A DNA stretch of 57,742 nt, from the NCBI RefSeq assembly GCF_000424325.1, contig NZ_KE384165.1, positions 22,518 through 80,259 of the forward strand, read 5' to 3'. The notes under the pieces are model-generated. The model had not been told where the DNA came from. It did not search any database and worked only from the letters and a program-made list of their open reading frames with translations. The position numbers and the translations under genes are program-made. The first letter of the stretch is position 1. Each line of letters starts with the position of its first letter. The stretch is from [Clostridium] clostridioforme AGR2157 (lineage in GTDB: Bacteria; Bacillota; Clostridia; Lachnospirales; Lachnospiraceae). Below, piece after piece: positions 54,205 through 57,742 of this stretch.

Positions 54205-55614
54205 ATGTTTATTGGCAGAGAGTGTGAGTTAGCTTCCTTGAATAAATTATATACATCAGACAAGTTTGAGTTTGCCGTTATCTATGGTCGCCGTCGAGTA
54301 GGCAAGACTGCGCTCATTAATCAATTCATTAAGGATAAAAGAGCGCTGTATTTTATGGGTGTAGAGAGTAATGCTAAACAAAACCTGGAAAACTTAAGTA
54401 AAGATATTATGGAGTTTGGTACAGGCATTCGGGCAGAAACCGCTTTTTTATCTTTCCAGGCAGCATTAGAATATGTATTCCGGTTGGCGGAAAAAGAGCG
54501 TTTGATTCTGGCCATTGATGAGTATCCTTATGTAGCTCGTTCCTCCAAGAGTTTGGCCTCTACTTTGCAGCTTTTAATTGACAAATATAAGGACAACTCT
54601 AAACTAATGCTGATTCTTTGCGGTTCCTCCATGTCTTATATGGAAGATCATGTTCTGGCCTATAAAGCGCCGCTTTATGGCAGGCGAACAGCGCAGATGA
54701 AGATCTTACCTTTTGATTTTGCAGATGCCTGTCAATGCTTCAAAAACTTTTCTGCTGAGGATAAGGCTCTGATTTACGGTATTGTAGGTGGTACACCACA
54801 GTATCTTTTGCAAATGAATGATCGGTTAAGTGTTGAGGATAATATTAAGAATACATTTCTGAATGTGACATCCTCTCTTTTTGAAGAACCAGAAAATTTG
54901 TTAAAGCAGGAGGTACGAGAGCCAGCACTTTACAATGCGATTATTACTGCAATTGCAACCGGTGCTTCCCGCATGGCAGAAATTTCTACTAAGGTTGGGG
55001 AAGATAGTAGTGTTTGTGCTGGCTATCTAAAAAATCTGATAGCATTGGGATTGATTCAAAAGGAAACTCCTTATGGTGAAAAGGCCTCCCGAAAGTCAAT
55101 CTATTCTATTGATGATAATATGTATCGGTTTTGGTACCGGTTTGTGCCGGAAAACAATTCCATTATTGCTCGTGGAGCAGCTGACTTGGCATATAAACGA
55201 ATTGAACCATATCTGTCGGACTATATGGGCAGGGTGTTTGAGGAAATTTGCAAGCAGTATCTTTGGAAATTGCTTTTGAGCGGTGAATCCCTTGTGGAAT
55301 TCAAAGAACTCGGGCGCTGGTGGGGAACTGATCCATCTACCCGTAGCCAGACAGAGATTGATATTATGGGGGAGCAGGATAGAAATACCGCGTTATTTGG
55401 TGAATGTAAATGGATAAATGAGAAAGTGGATGTGGGGGTATTGGAGACTCTGATAGAACGAAGCCAGTTGTTTCATTATCAAAATGTACACTTATATCTG
55501 TTTGCAAAGAGAGGATTTACAAAAGGATGTGTGGATAAGGCGATGGAAACAAGAAATGTCACACTTGTAAGCTATGAAAATATTTTGGATAAGTTGGAAA
55601 AAAGTACTAATTAG
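54205..55614 (+). CDS. Archaeal-type AAA ATPase (ATPase_2 with DUF234 C-terminus)
   Basis: Length of 469 residues. Residues 1-210 form a STAND-like ATPase: MFIGRECELASLNKLY, AVIYGRRRVGKTALINQFI (Walker A), LILAIDEYPY (Walker B), ILCGSSMSYMEDH (sensor) and YGRRTAQMKILPF. A winged-helix part follows, with ASRMAEISTKVGEDSSVCAG, then a DUF234 domain with LGRWWGTDPSTRSQTEIDIM and ALFGECKW. The Asp of EIDI and the Glu/Lys of GECK form a PD-(D/E)xK-like pattern. The gene is much more AT-rich than its neighbours, so it is likely acquired. Function of the family is unclear. Confidence 0.9.
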   Translation: MFIGRECELASLNKLYTSDKFEFAVIYGRRRVGKTALINQFIKDKRALYFMGVESNAKQNLENLSKDIMEFGTGIRAETAFLSFQAALEYVFRLAEKERLILAIDEYPYVARSSKSLASTLQLLIDKYKDNSKLMLILCGSSMSYMEDHVLAYKAPLYGRRTAQMKILPFDFADACQCFKNFSAEDKALIYGIVGGTPQYLLQMNDRLSVEDNIKNTFLNVTSSLFEEPENLLKQEVREPALYNAIITAIATGASRMAEISTKVGEDSSVCAGYLKNLIALGLIQKETPYGEKASRKSIYSIDDNMYRFWYRFVPENNSIIARGAADLAYKRIEPYLSDYMGRVFEEICKQYLWKLLLSGESLVEFKELGRWWGTDPSTRSQTEIDIMGEQDRNTALFGECKWINEKVDVGVLETLIERSQLFHYQNVHLYLFAKRGFTKGCVDKAMETRNVTLVSYENILDKLEKSTN

Positions 55615-55671
55615 GCCACTTATAAATGATTTTTAGCGCAAAATGGCAAAATTTCTGCGTAGAAAAAACAC

Positions 55672-56025
55672 TTATGCCAAAGCTGGTATAAGCACAAGAT
55701 TTCTAATAGCAAGCCCAGCGGCAATGACTTCTTTGCCGTAGGCTGTTGGAAAATATTTATAAGTTCCCTGAACTCGTTCAATGATCCCGTGAAGGCGGAG
55801 CCTCTTGAATATTCTGGACATGGCGGAGGAACTGATATCTCCCAGATACTGGCGGATGTCTTTTCCCTGCATTCCAAAAGTCATGTATTCTCCACAGCTG
55901 ACGGCTTCAAGTACTCGCAGGTCACGCTCTGCAAAGAAATTAAGCCCCCGGTAGGAACGCTCATTTTCCATAATCGGACTGGTGACTTTTGTCAGATTCC
56001 CGTTGCCTTTGCTCATGTGAGATAA
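55672..56025 (-). pseudogene. IS-like multicopy protein family, C-terminal remnant
   Basis: The last 118 or so codons read KVTSPIMENERSYRGLNFFA, then ERDLRVLEAVSCGEY and a winged-helix-like RLRLHGIIERVQGTYKYFPT. This matches, from memory, the end of a multicopy family annotated as hypothetical protein or transposase, whose N-terminal start is present on the other strand at 57291. The reading frame is open into the recombinase remnant only by chance; the true upstream part is missing. Confidence 0.6.
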
Positions 56026-56090
56026 AGAAGTAAAAGAAGCGTAAAAAATTTTGCCGTTCCTATCCGGCTGACTGCCGGACAGGTCGGGCT

Positions 56091-57112
56091 TTATGCGTCG
56101 GGCAAATCTACCTTGCCGACGAAAGAATAATAGATTTCGATTTCCTGTCTGCGGAGCTTCCCCCGGCGTTTCCCGTCCAATGATTCCGATTCGTGGATAA
56201 CGATTTTCTCCACAAACTCCCGTAACAGGAGGGGTAAGTTCCTCAAAGCTGGTGTACTTGCGTACCACTTTCATAAACTTTTCAGCGTTTGCCGTGGCTT
56301 CCAGTGTCCTTGAAAGCTCGCCCTGCAGAACGGCGGCACGTTCTTTCAGTTCCTTTTGCTCGGCTTCATAGTCTGCCGACAATTCCGTGAAACGCTCGTC
56401 CGATATGCGCCCGGTCACGCTGTCCTCATACAGCCGCTTGAAGATAGCGGAGAGTTCCGCAATCCGTTTTTCTGCCGCTTCCAGTTCTTTCTTCTTGGCG
56501 GCGTTCCGGCGTTTGCTCCCGTCCTCGGTCTGCTCGGTCAAGAGCTTCATAAACCGTGCTTCATGCTTGGCAGCGTAGCTGGTGACTTGCCGCAGGCTCT
56601 CGGTCACTCCCTCGGTCAAAAGGTCAGTGCGGATAAAGTGCGCCGTACAGTCACGGGTGCGCTTCTTGTAGCTGCCGCATATGTAGCAGTCCTGCGCCGC
56701 TTGTCCGTCTGATACCTCTGTTGGTACATGACGCTTCCGCAATCCGCACAAAAGAGTATGCCGGAGAACAAGCCCACTTCATCATAGCGGTTGGGGCGTT
56801 TGCGCTGCTTGCGTAGCTCCTGCACCCGTTCCCATGTGTCACGGTCTATGATAGGCTCGTGGTGGTTCTCAAAGACTACCTGCTTTTCGGCGGGGTTCTC
56901 CTTGCTCTGCTTCACCTTGTAGGACACTTTCTCGGTCTTGAAGTTCACAAGGCAGCCCGTGTATTCCCGGTTTTCAAGGATATGCGCCACGGTGTTGGTC
57001 GCCCATTTGCACTCATAGCCGGGGTGGTAGCGGCGTGTGCTTCCCGTCCGGCGGTATTCCAGCGTTCCCGGCGTGGGGGTCTGCTGTTCCCCCCCTACAA
57101 ATGGAAAGTTGC
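56091..57112 (-). pseudogene. Large serine recombinase (TnpX/Tn4451 type), truncated and twice frameshifted
   Basis: C-terminal two-thirds of a large serine recombinase. Pieces in order: QQTPTPGTLEYRRTGSTRR, YHPGYECKWATNTVAHILEN, GLFSGILFCADCGSVMYQQR (zinc-ribbon), then a frame change near 56700, AQDCYICGSYKKRTRDCTAH, a long coiled coil (NAAKKKELEAAEKRIAELSA), RKYTSFEELTP, a second frame change near 56230, and LLREFVEKIVIHESESLDGK to a stop at 56091. The N-terminal catalytic domain with the active serine is gone. It is a dead remnant of a mobile element of the Tn4451/ICE class. Confidence 0.85.
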
Positions 57113-57290
57113 AATATTACTATTCCAACTACATCATACCGCAGCTTACAGCTGCAAACAAATTTAAAAACATAAAAGAATCATCCTGTTCGTAGATGCA
57201 CGTGCTATAATGCACATATACGGTATCTGTGTACCACTCTCCATCGGAAACTAAATTTCCCTGCAAGCATTCATACGAAAGGATGACCCT

Positions 57291-57742
57291 ATGAACACTA
57301 TTTTAGAGCAATACAAAGATAAAATCAACGGTATTTTTTCCTTTTTTGACAGGATTATCATCAAAGGGCATATTTTCCAGCTGTTTTCCCTTTCCGGGCG
57401 GAAATATTTCCTTTCCTGCCTTGACGTCCTGCTGAAGGATTTTTCCGCTTACGCCAATACGGTCACGGACGATATCGTCTCCCATGTGGAAAGCATGGCG
57501 GCATATGAAAACCGTCCCCTGGTCTACCTGACATCCTCCAAAATCCCAAAAGAGCAGACTGCCCTTGATATTCTGAAAACAAACCCCGTACCGGAAGGCC
57601 TTATCTGCATCCTCTCCGTTGTGGAAGGATGCCAGACTTTCCAGCCCCTTAAACAGCCGGACGGAAAGCTGGAACTTAAAACCGTTATGCGTAAATGCAA
57701 ATACTATTACTTTTATTACCTGGATAAAAATTTCGGCTTCAT
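57291..57742 (+). CDS. IS-like multicopy family protein, N-terminal part (cut by window edge)
   Basis: The ATG at 57291 opens 150 codons without a stop up to the window end: MNTILEQYKDKINGIFSFFD, RIIIKGHIFQLFSLSGRKYF, then LLKDFSAYANTVTDDIVSHV, VYLTSSKIPKEQTALDIL and KTVMRKCKYYYFYYLDKNFG. This pattern resembles a multicopy bacterial family with FDRxxxxG near the start and RKCxHLYHYW further on, often called hypothetical or transposase. A TATAAT (57206-57211) is upstream. Assignment is from memory and the element ends cannot be seen. Confidence 0.6.
   Translation, partial: MNTILEQYKDKINGIFSFFDRIIIKGHIFQLFSLSGRKYFLSCLDVLLKDFSAYANTVTDDIVSHVESMAAYENRPLVYLTSSKIPKEQTALDILKTNPVPEGLICILSVVEGCQTFQPLKQPDGKLELKTVMRKCKYYYFYYLDKNFGF

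Noticed and set aside
55672-56751. Single gene of 359 codons on the minus strand
   Set aside because: It is a chance fusion: recombinase sequence in two frames followed by the end of an unrelated IS-like protein.

Overview
The window reads as chromosomal DNA of a spore-forming, strictly anaerobic, fermentative member of the Clostridia, most like the Lachnospiraceae (Enterocloster / Clostridium clostridioforme type). The reasons are two sporulation genes (spoIIP, gpr), [FeFe]-hydrogenase maturases (hydF, hydG), a clostridial rimP-nusA-ylxR-ylxQ-infB order, strong AGGAGG ribosome sites and moderate GC. This is inferred from gene content and style, not from a database match. Most genes lie on the minus strand; the left edge cuts infB and the right edge cuts an IS-like gene.

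Layout. (1) 1-3.1 kb: translation/transcription operon rimP-nusA-ylxR-ylxQ-infB. (2) 3.2-7.4 kb: nagA and hydG-hydF, with a probable free-standing small RNA gene (about 7410-7610) beside a tiny remnant upstream of hydG. (3) 7.7-14.9 kb: a purine/nucleoside locus with an amidohydrolase of the guanine/8-oxoguanine deaminase group, a MerR regulator, a BMP-type lipoprotein and a NupOPQ-like ABC transporter. Its promoter has the 19-bp spacer and internal dyad typical of MerR control. (4) 15-24.9 kb: cysteine desulfidase plus an amino acid/dicarboxylate symporter with a divergent LysR, then leuCD with a second divergent LysR, ilvN-ilvC, a HAD phosphatase and nudC. (5) 25-32 kb: HPr-like protein, SPFH/NfeD pair, asparaginase, ECF S component, cupin and galT, mixed with several gene remnants. 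(6) 32.1-33.9 kb: a small membrane redox cluster (Gx transporter, FMN-binding-like protein, NusG-domain-II protein). (7) 33.9-42.9 kb: one long glycerol regulon, glpP-glpK-glpF-glpA-FAD oxidoreductase-DUF1667-small Cys-repeat peptide-dhaK-dhaL-dhaM, headed by a promoter and a leader terminator that fits GlpP antitermination. (8) 43-53.7 kb: ahpC with a stand-alone AhpF-N-like partner, an AlkD-like protein, hemW, lepA, spoIIP, gpr, rpsT, two very small ORFs, a TIGR01440 protein and holA. (9) 53.8 kb to the end: AT-rich accessory DNA with an archaeal-type ATPase, a decayed large serine recombinase and two pieces of an IS-like multicopy family.

How the genes work together. The glycerol regulon could take glycerol in (GlpF), phosphorylate and oxidise it (GlpK, GlpA with its partners), or pass dihydroxyacetone to the PTS-dependent kinase DhaKLM. 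Inside it sits a 63-codon gene encoding three near-identical Cys-containing 16-residue units plus one degenerate unit; I do not recognise it and regard it as the most novel protein here. The purine locus couples uptake to deamination under one regulator. A second theme is gene decay: remnants of a MATE transporter, an AEC transporter, a HAD hydrolase, a disulfide oxidoreductase-like protein, a cytidylate-kinase-like protein and a recombinase are readable between intact genes. No tRNA, rRNA or CRISPR array was seen.
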